A DNA stretch of 64,000 nucleotides from contig NZ_SWKM01000015.1 of NCBI RefSeq assembly GCF_005871205.1, positions 124,001 to 188,000 on the forward strand. The letters are read 5' to 3'. The position numbers were made by a program, and so were the translations under genes. Positions 1 to 8,793 of the stretch are shown piece after piece (within the stretch, counting starts at the first letter, position 1; each line of letters starts with the position of its first letter). The notes below the pieces were generated by a model. The model saw only the letters and a list, made by a program, of their open reading frames with translations, did not search any database and was not told the origin of the DNA. Source of the stretch: Marinobacter alexandrii (GTDB lineage: Bacteria; Pseudomonadota; Gammaproteobacteria; Pseudomonadales; Oleiphilaceae).

Positions 1-511
1 GTATCTGCTGCAACTCCGGCTGACCGAGCAGCACAATTTGCAGCAGCTTCTTTTCGGCGGTCTCCAGGTTGGTCAGAAGCCGCAACTGTTCCAGCACATC
101 AGCGGACAGGTTTTGGGCCTCGTCAATCATCAGGACCTTATGGCGCCCGGCAGCATGGGCCCTGAGCAGATCCTGGTTGATCAGATCGACCAACGCTTTA
201 ATGGTTGCATTTGCGGGGTGGGTCACGCCCATCTCATCGCAAATGGATGAGAGCAATTCACGAGCAGAGAGCCGTGGATTGAGAATAAGCGCGATATCGG
301 CATTTTCGGGCGCGTTTTCAATGAAACACCGGGACACCGTGGTTTTTCCGGTACCCACCTCTCCGGTGATCACAATAAAGCCGCCCTGCCCCTTAACGCC
401 GTACATCAGGTGCGCCAAGGCTTCCTTGTGGCGTTCACTGAGGTACAGGTAACGGGGATCAGGCGCAATGGAAAACGGCGGTTCCCGAAAGCCGAAGAAG
501 TCGTAATACAT
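1..511 (-). CDS. ExeA/MshM-type AAA ATPase, 5' part only (runs off the window start)
   Basis: The first 170 residues of a P-loop ATPase are present and the reading frame is open to base 1. The N-terminus (MYYDFFGFREPPFSIAPDPR) has the aromatic and proline pattern of the ExeA/GspA/MshM family, which supports assembly of type II secretion or MSHA pilus machinery at the inner membrane. A related subfamily accompanies PEP-CTERM/exosortase loci. A Walker A motif (GEVGTGKTT) lies near residue 47 and a Walker B motif (VLMIDEAQ) near residue 140. The ATG at 509-511 is the only start that keeps the conserved N-terminus. The downstream part, which often carries a peptidoglycan-binding domain, is outside the window, so the choice between a secretion, pilus or exosortase role cannot be made. 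Confidence 0.85.
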   Translation of the reverse strand, partial: MYYDFFGFREPPFSIAPDPRYLYLSERHKEALAHLMYGVKGQGGFIVITGEVGTGKTTVSRCFIENAPENADIALILNPRLSARELLSSICDEMGVTHPANATIKALVDLINQDLLRAHAAGRHKVLMIDEAQNLSADVLEQLRLLTNLETAEKKLLQIVLLGQPELQQI

Positions 512-575
512 GGGTATCCAGTCTGGTGCTCAGGCGCCGGGCCTGGCGGCGTTGCGCAAGCCCCGGCTCTCTTTC

Positions 576-610
576 GCGGTATCATACCGCTGGCTTCGCG
601 GGCCTGTCAT
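576..610 (-). promoter_or_regulatory. Candidate sigma-70 promoter with a palindrome over the -10 box, for the ExeA-type ATPase gene
   Basis: On the minus strand ATGACA (605-610) and TATGAT (581-586) are separated by 18 bases, a good match to a sigma-70 promoter. The -10 hexamer sits inside a perfect 7+1+7 inverted repeat at 576-590, a plausible operator. The spacing places a transcript start about 65 bases upstream of the ATPase start codon. This is a motif match by eye only. Confidence 0.45.
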
Positions 611-611
611 C

Positions 612-2099
612 TCACGATTCGCCCGAACCTGAATTGCTGACCAGGCGCAGGTCGGTGGTTCGACGATTTTGCTCCTTTAGCCGCCGAACACAGCGCTCAA
701 GAGTCTTGGAGATGCGGGCGTGGGACCGGATCATTGAAATTTTCGGCCAAGTGGCACGCTCGCCAGCCAGGATCATCTCTCTGACGTACTCTGGTTCTGG
801 GTTCGCCAGCATCCGACGATAGTCCTTGAAAGAATAGGATGGCGCAATGGTGACATCACCGGAATAACGTTGCGCCATAATGGTATGAAGTTGGCCAGAC
901 ATCTGCCTCAGCAACTCCGGTTTCAGCCGTTTACGCAAATAATCGAAAACACCCTCGCCATGAAACTGAATCTCAGATTTCAGCAGGTGCATTGGCAGGT
1001 TCGAAATTGAGAGTTTTTCATCGAGCCCACGGTCGTTGAGAAACGGCACCACATGCGGATTGGTTTGGCTGACGATGGTGAAATTGACATCGTAAAGATG
1101 CATCAAGCGTTCGATGGGAAGATCACTCACCACAGAACCGTCCACGAACTTCAATCTTGGCATGTACGGCAACGCGTTGCCGTGAATGTCCTTCTTCATC
1201 AGCGTGACCGGGGGAAATATACCGGGCACCGCGGCGCTGGCAAGGACAGCGCTCCAAACCAATAGATAAGGCGAAGTATAGCCACACAATAACCGTGCTT
1301 TCTGGTGCGCCTGGATCGGCGAAACACTTACGTTAATGGAGCGCCCGGTGCGCTGGTAGGCCTCTTCAAAGGTGTACTCACCAATATTGGCGCGCACACA
1401 GGACTTAAGCTGGTCCTGGTCCATCAGGCCATCGCCGCGTACGGCACTCAACAACCCGCGCCACTTCCAGGCCTTAAGGTTGTGATTCTCAGGCACCAGC
1501 ATTTCCGGGATCTCGGCATCGGTATGGACACCCAGAATACCCGCGATAATAGCGCCGATACTGGAGCCAGCAATCACCTGGGGCAAGAGCCCCTTCTCCC
1601 ACAACGCCTTGATCACACCAAAATGGAACATGCCAAGGGTCGCGCCGCCGCTGAGCAGGAGCGAAGGACGACCATAACTGGTCAGGGTGTCGCGGAAGAA
1701 CTGCAGCTTTTCCGAAATGGGGAAACCGGGCACCGGGTGATCGCACAGGAAGTCCAGTGATTCACAGACCTGAGTAATGTACTCCTCAACCAGGTGTTTG
1801 GTGCCTACCCGTGAGTGGGTGTACAGGGCCGGGTTGCCCATGTTGCCAAGATCGTGGTGCAGGCCTTCGCGAAGTGCCCGCTTCAGGCGTTCAAAGTCGT
1901 TCTGCTGCCGATACTGTTTCAGGTTGCTGAGGCGGTCGTAGATCAGTTCATAGTGGTAGAAATCGGACGCAAAGTCCTCTTTCCACTCGGCACTGCCCTC
2001 AAGAAAATCAAGCTCCAGAGCCGCCGCCTTCCAGACCTCGTAATTCGGTGCCTCGGCAAGCATTTTGCGGAACTTCTTTATTCTTGGGTCCCTGATCAC
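612..2099 (-). CDS. Patatin-like phospholipase with DUF3336-type N-terminus
   Basis: A 495-residue serine lipase or acyl hydrolase. The first ~140 residues resemble the DUF3336 domain found before patatin domains in TGL/SDP1-type triacylglycerol lipases. The patatin domain follows: a glycine-rich oxyanion loop (SGGATLGMFHFG, from residue 150), the nucleophile elbow GSSIG with Ser180, and the catalytic Asp320 in VDGS, making a complete Ser-Asp dyad. No signal peptide is visible, so action on intracellular lipid or membrane is inferred. The start is GTG, chosen because AGGAGG lies six bases upstream. It is downstream of mlaA on the same strand with a 35-base gap, so the two may be co-transcribed, and both concern membrane lipids. 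The natural substrate (phospholipid, triacylglycerol or wax ester) cannot be read from the sequence. Confidence 0.9.
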   Translation of the reverse strand: MIRDPRIKKFRKMLAEAPNYEVWKAAALELDFLEGSAEWKEDFASDFYHYELIYDRLSNLKQYRQQNDFERLKRALREGLHHDLGNMGNPALYTHSRVGTKHLVEEYITQVCESLDFLCDHPVPGFPISEKLQFFRDTLTSYGRPSLLLSGGATLGMFHFGVIKALWEKGLLPQVIAGSSIGAIIAGILGVHTDAEIPEMLVPENHNLKAWKWRGLLSAVRGDGLMDQDQLKSCVRANIGEYTFEEAYQRTGRSINVSVSPIQAHQKARLLCGYTSPYLLVWSAVLASAAVPGIFPPVTLMKKDIHGNALPYMPRLKFVDGSVVSDLPIERLMHLYDVNFTIVSQTNPHVVPFLNDRGLDEKLSISNLPMHLLKSEIQFHGEGVFDYLRKRLKPELLRQMSGQLHTIMAQRYSGDVTIAPSYSFKDYRRMLANPEPEYVREMILAGERATWPKISMIRSHARISKTLERCVRRLKEQNRRTTDLRLVSNSGSGES

Positions 2100-2134
2100 T
2101 GGAAACCTCCTGTTATTGACAGAAGCGTGCTGGC

Positions 2135-2920
2135 TCAGAAATCTTCAAGCATCACGTCTTCATCGTTACCGCTGGAAAAGGGATCTTCCACCATTTCACC
2201 ATCCTTGATCAGGTATTCACGGCGCTGAAGAAATGCATTCCTGACAAAGATATAGCTGTCCCCGGAAATGAAACTCTCGGCCGGAATCAGATCGGCACGC
2301 TTGTCGACAATCTGAACGCCCCGGGCATACAGATCGGTCGGACTCTCAACCGCGTCCCACGCCGATGGCAATACGACGATATCAGTCACCATACCACCGA
2401 AATGACGCGGGCTCGACGGCCCCAGCAACGGCAGCATCAGGTATGGCCCGGATCCGGCGCCCCAGTAGCCAAGGGTTTGACCGAAGTCTTCAGGGCGTTC
2501 GGGAAGCTCAAACGCCGTCGCGACATCGAAAAAACCAGCCAGTCCAAACACCGTGTTATAGGTGAAACGGCCGGCGGCCACTACGGCCGATTCGCCCTTG
2601 AGCTGCAAGAGACTGTTGGCGAGGTTGCGAATTTCCTGGAGGTTATTGAAGAAGTTAGTGATGCCACGGTCGATGATAGTGGGGGTAACCGTGCGATAGG
2701 TTTGCGCGACCGGCTTCAAAAACCACCGATCAAGCGTTTCGTTGAATCGGAACACTTTGCGGTTCCAGCCCTCATAGGGATCCGACACTCGTACCTCGGC
2801 TGCCCCTTCCGGTGCTGGCTCCTGCATAGCCTGGGCCGATGCCAGGCCCACTGGCAGACCCATCAACAGCGCGATCGAGAGCAGAAAACCGTACCAGCGC
2901 CGAAAAAAAAGTTGTCTCAT
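2135..2920 (-). CDS. mlaA: MlaA/VacJ family outer-membrane phospholipid-transport protein
   Basis: A 261-residue MlaA homologue. In the Mla pathway this protein removes phospholipid misplaced in the outer leaflet of the outer membrane and passes it to periplasmic MlaC. Family signatures include DPYEGWNRKVFRFNE near residue 47, FFNNLQEIRNLANSLLQ and the GxGPYLMLPLLGPSSPR region. The N-terminus is a cleavable signal sequence ending near ASAQA. It has no cysteine, so unlike E. coli MlaA it is not predicted to be a lipoprotein. The C-terminal tail is acidic. No other mla gene is adjacent. It is divergent from the thioesterase gene and followed by the patatin gene, which may share its transcript. 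Confidence 0.92.
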   Translation of the reverse strand: MRQLFFRRWYGFLLSIALLMGLPVGLASAQAMQEPAPEGAAEVRVSDPYEGWNRKVFRFNETLDRWFLKPVAQTYRTVTPTIIDRGITNFFNNLQEIRNLANSLLQLKGESAVVAAGRFTYNTVFGLAGFFDVATAFELPERPEDFGQTLGYWGAGSGPYLMLPLLGPSSPRHFGGMVTDIVVLPSAWDAVESPTDLYARGVQIVDKRADLIPAESFISGDSYIFVRNAFLQRREYLIKDGEMVEDPFSSGNDEDVMLEDF

Positions 2921-3026
2921 TGTGTGCTCTTGGCTTGTAAAAGGGGTTGTGAAAGTCGTTTCAATCCGTCAAAAATACCGGCGCTTTTATTACTTTTATT
3001 CTGCTCGTTGTTTCGGAGGAACTCTG

Positions 3027-3434
3027 ATGTCAGTACCGGGAAACCACGTTGCCACTCTAACCGTGCCGCTCCGCTGGGGCGATATGGATGCATTTGGCCA
3101 CGCAAACAATACGGTTTATTTCCGCTTTTTCGAAGAAGCTCGCATTGTCTGGCTCAGTTCCCTGAATCTCGGTGGCCCGGAAGAACCTACGGGTCCGGTC
3201 ATTATAAAGACCAGCGCGACATTTCTGAAGGAACTGAATCACCCGGCAACCGTCGTGGTGGAAACATACGCAGACAAGGCGGGAAATACCAGCCTTGATA
3301 CTTACCATGTGCTTACCGATGCCGAGACGGGCGATGTATACGCGGAGGGATATGCCAAGGTTGTCTGGTTTGACCGTAAGACGCGAACCTCAACTCGGCT
3401 GCCAGATACCCTGAGGGCTCTGGCAACCGAATAA
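3027..3434 (+). CDS. Hotdog-fold acyl-CoA thioesterase (4-hydroxybenzoyl-CoA thioesterase/YbgC-like)
   Basis: A 135-residue single hotdog domain that likely hydrolyses acyl-CoA thioesters in the cytoplasm. The family motif DMDAFGHANNTVYFRFFEEA (from residue 17) contains the catalytic Asp and the following helix. The ATG at 3027 is preferred over the longer open frame because GGAGGA lies just upstream and the conserved PLRWGDMD start follows. Length is normal for the family. It is divergent from mlaA and its end almost touches the convergent ketoacyl synthase gene (seven bases apart). Substrate chain length is unknown. Confidence 0.88.
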   Translation: MSVPGNHVATLTVPLRWGDMDAFGHANNTVYFRFFEEARIVWLSSLNLGGPEEPTGPVIIKTSATFLKELNHPATVVVETYADKAGNTSLDTYHVLTDAETGDVYAEGYAKVVWFDRKTRTSTRLPDTLRALATE

Positions 3435-3441
3435 CGAGGGC

Positions 3442-4563
3442 TTATCGGCGGCGTACCACTACGCTGCCGATTGAGTAGCCGGCACCGAACGAGCAGATAA
3501 CGCCGATGTCTCCGGACTCCAGGTCTGCCTTGTTCTTGTGGAACGCAATGATCGACCCGGCCGAGCTGGTGTTGGCATACTCGTCCAAGATAACCGGTGC
3601 TTCGTCCTCAGAAGCATCGCGACCAAGCACTTTACGGGCGATCAGCTGGTTCATGTTCAGGTTAGCCTGGTGCAGCCACATGCGACGCAGACCGTCCGGC
3701 GACAGAGACAGGTCCTGAAGCTGACTCTGAATCGTCTCAGCCACCAACGGAGAAACCTCCTTGAACACTTTCCGGCCCTGCTGGATGAACAGCTTGTCCG
3801 GCTTACCAACACCCGATTCATCGGCACGGTTCAGGAAACCGAAGTTGTTGCGGATATTGTTCGAAAACTGGGTCTTCAGACGAGTTCCGAGGATCTCGAA
3901 TCCCTGACCCTCACGGGTGTCCTCTTCCCGCTCAACCAGAATGGCCGTGCACGCGTCACCGAAAATGAAGTGACTGTCGCGATCACGGAAGTTGAGATGG
4001 CCAGAACAAATCTCAGGACTGACGACCAGGACTGAACGGGCAGCACCGTTTTCGACCGAATTAACCGCCGCTTGAAGACCAAACGTCGCCGAACTGCAGG
4101 CCACGTTCATGTCATAAGCGAATCCATTAACGCCCAACGCCTGCTGAACCTCAATGGAAACCGCCGGGTAGGCCCGCTGCAGGTTGGAGCAGGCGACAAT
4201 CACCGCATCCACGTCTGCAGCGGTTTTGCCAGCTTGCTCAAGGGCCTCATTACAGGCAGAGAGCGCCATTTCGCACTGAACTGAAAGCTCGTCGTTGCTG
4301 CGCTCGGGAATGGACGGTGTCATCCGATGCGGGTCAAGGATTCCGTCTTTGTTGATCACATGCCGACGCTTGATGCCGGACGCCTTCTCAATGAAGGCCG
4401 AGGAGGACGGCTGCAAGGGCGTCACGTCGCCACTGGCAATGGCGTCCGCATGTTCTGAATTGAAAATCTCAACATACTGGTTGAAGGCTTCAACCAGTTC
4501 GTCGTTGTCTATGGTCGCCGGCGGTGTATAGAGACCGGTTCCGCTAATGACGGCTTTAATCAC
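3442..4563 (-). CDS. Beta-ketoacyl-ACP synthase III-like (FabH family) condensing enzyme
   Basis: A 373-residue thiolase-fold condensing enzyme. The complete KAS III catalytic triad is visible: Cys156 in NVACSSATFG, His298 in LHQAN and Asn331 in EYANTSSAG. At 373 residues it is longer than housekeeping FabH (about 317), with an extra segment near residues 30-75. In this it resembles the FabH2-type enzyme of Pseudomonas (PA3286), which primes synthesis with medium-chain acyl-CoA; that equivalence is a family-level inference. It is a lone minus-strand gene between the convergent thioesterase and hrpA. Context suggests fatty acid salvage or elongation rather than the main fab pathway, because no acpP, fabD or fabG is nearby. 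An OleA-like head-to-head condensing role is less likely since no oleBCD follows. Confidence 0.85.
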   Translation of the reverse strand: MIKAVISGTGLYTPPATIDNDELVEAFNQYVEIFNSEHADAIASGDVTPLQPSSSAFIEKASGIKRRHVINKDGILDPHRMTPSIPERSNDELSVQCEMALSACNEALEQAGKTAADVDAVIVACSNLQRAYPAVSIEVQQALGVNGFAYDMNVACSSATFGLQAAVNSVENGAARSVLVVSPEICSGHLNFRDRDSHFIFGDACTAILVEREEDTREGQGFEILGTRLKTQFSNNIRNNFGFLNRADESGVGKPDKLFIQQGRKVFKEVSPLVAETIQSQLQDLSLSPDGLRRMWLHQANLNMNQLIARKVLGRDASEDEAPVILDEYANTSSAGSIIAFHKNKADLESGDIGVICSFGAGYSIGSVVVRRR

Positions 4564-4698
4564 GCTAACCCCACGTCTTGATTATTAAAACTGAAGACTT
4601 GTCTAATACGCTGCCGGAAATACTAACACAGTCTCCAGCATTTGCCCGTCAGCAAAAGCTGTCGTACGCACCGGAAGGGCGCGCGGGTTTAATTAGCC

Positions 4699-7600
4699 TT
4701 AAATGCGAGTCTGCTCCCACTGCCTCTCCAATCGCTTGACGGAAACCGTCATCACAGTGCCCAGTTGTTGTGCGAAGAAGGACACCCGAAATTCTTCCAG
4801 CATCCAGCGATAGACAATCAGCTCCGGATCCCGGACGCCCTGTCGCAGCAGTTCGTCCCGCTTGCTGGCGTAGCGCGACCATAGCGGCTCGATGGTGTGC
4901 AGAAATTCCCGTTCCCGACCCATTTCCCGGGGCATCTTTTCCAGCCGAACCAGGGCTGCCTCAAAGTACCGACCAAATTCGGCGAGCCACTCCGGGGGTG
5001 TCGCCACCAGAAAGCCGGGATACACCAGGTTCTCCAGCTGGAACTTAAGATCTGCCATGCTCGAGGCCAGGGCCAGGCTGATCTTGCCCTTCAGTTGCTT
5101 CGCCACTTTCTGATAGCCCGACATGGCCTGGTACAACCGCTGATCCGCTTCTTCCAGCGCCGGGATGAAATCACCACGGTGACGATCAAACAGGGCGTCG
5201 AAGGCCTCGGCTGTCCGTGGCACGCCGTCTCCGAGAAAGTGCTGCATTGCCGTGGCCAGCAACAGATCGTCGAGCAGTACGCTGGCCCGGCCAATCGGGG
5301 CAAACATGAGCGCAGACTGTTTGAACCTCGGCAACTTACGCTCCAGATCATCCAGGGTCTTGCCGAAGCGATTCAGAACCAGACGGGCCACGGCCTTACG
5401 GGTAGTGTCTTCCGCGGTCAATCGATCCAGGCAACGAATCTGGCGAACCGTTCTCCCCTGATCGTCAAGCGCAGGATAAACCGTTACCTGCATACCGCCT
5501 TTTTCGGTCTGCACCTGTTCGGGCAAAGTGCCGAATTGCCAGTCGGCATGCTCAGCCGTCGGCTCAGCAGTCTTGGACTCACTGGTGGCTGAGGCCAGCG
5601 CTTCCTCTGCCTTGCCCTCCAACTGGTCCTGCAACTGAAAGGTCTCTCGCCCCTCAGCCATGACTTTGCCACCATCCCCCATAACCCGCAGGTTCATCCG
5701 TAAATGCCGGGGCAATTCGGACTCAGGCCAGGCCTCGGGATCGATCCGAACTCCCGTCATGCGCCTCAGCTGCTCTCCCAGTTGCAGGGCAAGAGGTTCG
5801 TTCGAAGGCTGCATATTGGCCAGCGCCGCGTCGACAAAATCCGGGACCGGCACAAAGTTTCGCCGCAAGGACTTCGGCAGGCCCTTCACCAAAGCGACAC
5901 ATTTTTCCCGCAGCAGGCCAGGCACCAGCCATTCGAGTCGCCGGGAAGGAATCTGCTTAAGCGCCATCAGAGGGACCTGCAGGGTCACCCCGTCTCGCTC
6001 ACTGGTGGGCTCGAACTCGTAGCTCAGCGGATAGCGCACGCCTTCCCACTCCAGGTAGTCGGGGTACAACTCACCGGCCTGAGCGTCTACCGGGCGTTGC
6101 AGAATGTCATCTTCCGTCAGCTCAAGATGCTTGAGCCCTTCCGCGGACAGACCTTTCCACCAGGTCTCGAAATGCCGGCCACTGACAATATCTGCCGGCA
6201 AGCGCTCGTCGTAGAAGGCCACCAGTGCCTCATCATCCACCAGCAGATCCCGACGCCGGGTCTTCTTCTCCAGGTTTTCAACGGTGTTTAGCATTTCCCG
6301 ATTGCGGGCAATGAACGGCGCCCTCGAGCGATAATCGCCCTCCACCAGGGCGCGGCGGATAAACAGGTTCCGGCACTCGGCAGGATCAACTTTGCTGTAG
6401 GCAATCCGGCGCTTGGGTACAACATCCAGGCCGTAGAGGGTCACTTTTTCGTAGCCCATCACCTGGGCTCTTTTCTGCTCCCAGTGCGGCTCGAAATAGT
6501 TGTGCTTGACCACGTGTCCGGCCAGGGGCTCAATCCACTCAGGCTGGATGGCCGCGACCATACGCGCGAATACCCGACTGGTCTCGACGATTTCGGTTGC
6601 AACGATCCATTTCGGGCCGGTTTTGGACACCTTGGAGCCCGGAAAAATCAGCACTTTCCGGTTGCGCGTCGCCAGGTATTCCTTCTTTTCAACCTTAACC
6701 GCCACCTGCCCGAGCAAACCTGCCAGGATGGCCTGATGCAGTGCCTCGTAACTGGCAGCATCTTTATTGGACGCCAGCTTCTGCTCCCGACAAATCACGG
6801 TCAGCTGGCGATGGATGTCCCGCCATTCGCGCATACGCATCCAGCTCAGGAAACTCTTCTGACAGACCTTTTTCATCTGGTTCTGGGACAGCTCCTGGCG
6901 CTGTTCCTCGTAGAAGTTCCAGATGTTTAGCAGGGTAACGAAATCCGATTCCTTGTCGGTAAACGGCGCGTGCGCCTGGTCCGCGGCCTGCTGTTTCTCC
7001 TGGGGTCGCTCGCGAGGATCCTGCACGCTCAGTCCTGCGATAATAATCAGGGTTTCAGTAAGGCTGCCCTTGTCAGCCGCGGTAACCAGCATGCGGGCCA
7101 GCCGAGGATCCAGAGGCAGCCTGGCCATGGTGCGGCCGAGTTTGGTGACAGTGCGTTTGTCATCGACCGCACTCAGTTCTTCGAGCAGCTTGTAGCCATC
7201 ATTAACCTGGCGGCGGTCAGGCGCCTCGAGGAATGGAAAGTTACGGATTTCGCCCAGGCCCGACGTCGCCATCTGCAGAATAACCGAGGCCAGATTTGTG
7301 CGCAGGATCTCCGGATCGGTGTATTCCGGGCGATTGATAAAGTCGGTTTCATCGTACAGCCGGAAACAAATGCCGGGTGCAACCCGCCCGCATCGCCCTG
7401 CCCTCTGGTTCGCACTGGCCTGGGAGATGGGCTCGATGGGCAGACGCTGGATCTTGGAGCGCACGCTATAGCGGCTGATCCTTGCGACACCGGTGTCTAC
7501 CACGTAGCGAATACCCGGCACGGTCAGTGACGTTTCCGCCACGTTGGTAGACAGCACAATCCGGCGTCCCCGGTGCGACTGGAAAACCCGATTCTGCTCC

Positions 7601-8634
7601 TGGTTACTCAGGCGCGAGTACAGCGGAAGAACTTCAGTATGTTTCAGGTCTACGTGACGGAGCACCTTGCTGAGGTTCCGTATTTCCCGCTCACCCGGCA
7701 GGAATACCAAGACATCCCCGGGCGGCTGTTTTTCGGAGCGTTCGTGTTGCTCGATCTCATCCAGGGCGGAAATCACCCCGTCGGTCCAGCCCTGATCCCG
7801 ATCGTCCTCGTCACCGGTCAGTGGCCGGTAACGAACATCCACCGGAAAGGTCCGGCCGCTGACTTCAATAACCGGCGCCTTGTTAAAGAATTCACTAAAT
7901 CGATCAACCTCGATGGTCGCCGAGGTGATGATCACTTTGAGGTCCGGGCGTTTGGGCAGGAGTTGGCGCAGATATCCCAGGATAAAGTCGATGTTGAGAC
8001 TGCGCTCGTGCGCCTCGTCGATGATCAGCGTGTCGTAACGGTCGAGAAAACGATCATGCTGTATTTCCGCCAGCAATATGCCGTCCGTCATTACCTTGAC
8101 CCGGGACTGCTCCGAGGTCGTGTCGGTGAACCGGACCTGGTAACCAATCTGCTGGCCCGTCTGCTCGCCGAGCTCTTCCGAAATCCTGGCAGCAACGCTG
8201 CGGGCGGCGATACGCCGGGGTTGGGTATGACCAATCACACCTCGGATACCCCGGCCAGAGTTCATGCAGATCTTCGGAATCTGCGTGGTTTTACCAGAGC
8301 CGGTCTCACCTGCAATAATCACTACCTGATTGTTCTCGATGGCGTGCTGAATATCGTCTACCCGCTCCGACACCGGCAGGCCTTCCGGGAAACTGGCCGT
8401 TTTGTGCAACGCCTGACGCTGCTGAACCTTTTCAAGGCCTCGCTCCAGCCACCGCGCCATCTTCTCAAGGTCTTTCTGGCCCGGTTCCCCCTTGGTTCGG
8501 GCCACAGCTTTTCGGATCCGGGCAGCTTCCTGCTGATTGCAGATCTCCAGCTGGCTCATCATGGCTTTCACGGCCGCCTTACCATCTGGCGGCGGGTTGA
8601 CGGCGCTGGTTCGATCAGTGGTGGTGTTTGTCAT
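4699..8634 (-). CDS. hrpA: ATP-dependent RNA helicase HrpA (DEAH box)
   Basis: A 1311-residue DEAH-box helicase, full length for HrpA (about 1300 in E. coli). Motif I GETGSGKTT lies at residues 109-117, motif II DEAH at 206-209, motif III SAT near 238 and motif VI QRAGRCGR near 411. Winged-helix/ratchet and OB-like regions follow, then the long HrpA-specific C-terminal DUF3418 region. Family role: 3'-5' RNA unwinding in mRNA processing and rescue of stalled ribosomes. It starts at an ATG and stands alone with about 135 bases before the next minus-strand gene. No unusual feature was seen. Confidence 0.96.
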   Translation of the reverse strand: MTNTTTDRTSAVNPPPDGKAAVKAMMSQLEICNQQEAARIRKAVARTKGEPGQKDLEKMARWLERGLEKVQQRQALHKTASFPEGLPVSERVDDIQHAIENNQVVIIAGETGSGKTTQIPKICMNSGRGIRGVIGHTQPRRIAARSVAARISEELGEQTGQQIGYQVRFTDTTSEQSRVKVMTDGILLAEIQHDRFLDRYDTLIIDEAHERSLNIDFILGYLRQLLPKRPDLKVIITSATIEVDRFSEFFNKAPVIEVSGRTFPVDVRYRPLTGDEDDRDQGWTDGVISALDEIEQHERSEKQPPGDVLVFLPGEREIRNLSKVLRHVDLKHTEVLPLYSRLSNQEQNRVFQSHRGRRIVLSTNVAETSLTVPGIRYVVDTGVARISRYSVRSKIQRLPIEPISQASANQRAGRCGRVAPGICFRLYDETDFINRPEYTDPEILRTNLASVILQMATSGLGEIRNFPFLEAPDRRQVNDGYKLLEELSAVDDKRTVTKLGRTMARLPLDPRLARMLVTAADKGSLTETLIIIAGLSVQDPRERPQEKQQAADQAHAPFTDKESDFVTLLNIWNFYEEQRQELSQNQMKKVCQKSFLSWMRMREWRDIHRQLTVICREQKLASNKDAASYEALHQAILAGLLGQVAVKVEKKEYLATRNRKVLIFPGSKVSKTGPKWIVATEIVETSRVFARMVAAIQPEWIEPLAGHVVKHNYFEPHWEQKRAQVMGYEKVTLYGLDVVPKRRIAYSKVDPAECRNLFIRRALVEGDYRSRAPFIARNREMLNTVENLEKKTRRRDLLVDDEALVAFYDERLPADIVSGRHFETWWKGLSAEGLKHLELTEDDILQRPVDAQAGELYPDYLEWEGVRYPLSYEFEPTSERDGVTLQVPLMALKQIPSRRLEWLVPGLLREKCVALVKGLPKSLRRNFVPVPDFVDAALANMQPSNEPLALQLGEQLRRMTGVRIDPEAWPESELPRHLRMNLRVMGDGGKVMAEGRETFQLQDQLEGKAEEALASATSESKTAEPTAEHADWQFGTLPEQVQTEKGGMQVTVYPALDDQGRTVRQIRCLDRLTAEDTTRKAVARLVLNRFGKTLDDLERKLPRFKQSALMFAPIGRASVLLDDLLLATAMQHFLGDGVPRTAEAFDALFDRHRGDFIPALEEADQRLYQAMSGYQKVAKQLKGKISLALASSMADLKFQLENLVYPGFLVATPPEWLAEFGRYFEAALVRLEKMPREMGREREFLHTIEPLWSRYASKRDELLRQGVRDPELIVYRWMLEEFRVSFFAQQLGTVMTVSVKRLERQWEQTRI

Positions 8635-8715
8635 CGCAATAGGGAGTCGTTCTCAATCGGTATCGGTTACTGGCTTGGCGACAGTCTATCGGGAAAGCCA
8701 TACGCTTAAAAATGG

Positions 8716-8741
8716 AAAACCCCGCCGAAGCGGGGTTTGTA
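8716..8741 (-). terminator. Rho-independent terminator after fadD
   Basis: A nine-base-pair stem (8717-8725 with 8730-8738) closed by a UUCG tetraloop on the minus strand is followed by a T-rich run (TTTTCCATTTTT). It sits just beyond the fadD stop codon and before hrpA, so it separates the two minus-strand transcription units. Confidence 0.85.
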
Positions 8742-8793
8742 TGCGCGCCTGCCCCGTTAATCCGGGGCCAGACACCAGTGGCGCCGAGGCCCG

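Noticed and set aside
2402..3298. Long open frames antisense to mlaA, hrpA, the TPR genes and dnaX
   Set aside because: They lie opposite well-supported genes in high-GC sequence, have no ribosome site or recognisable domains, and look like codon-bias shadows.
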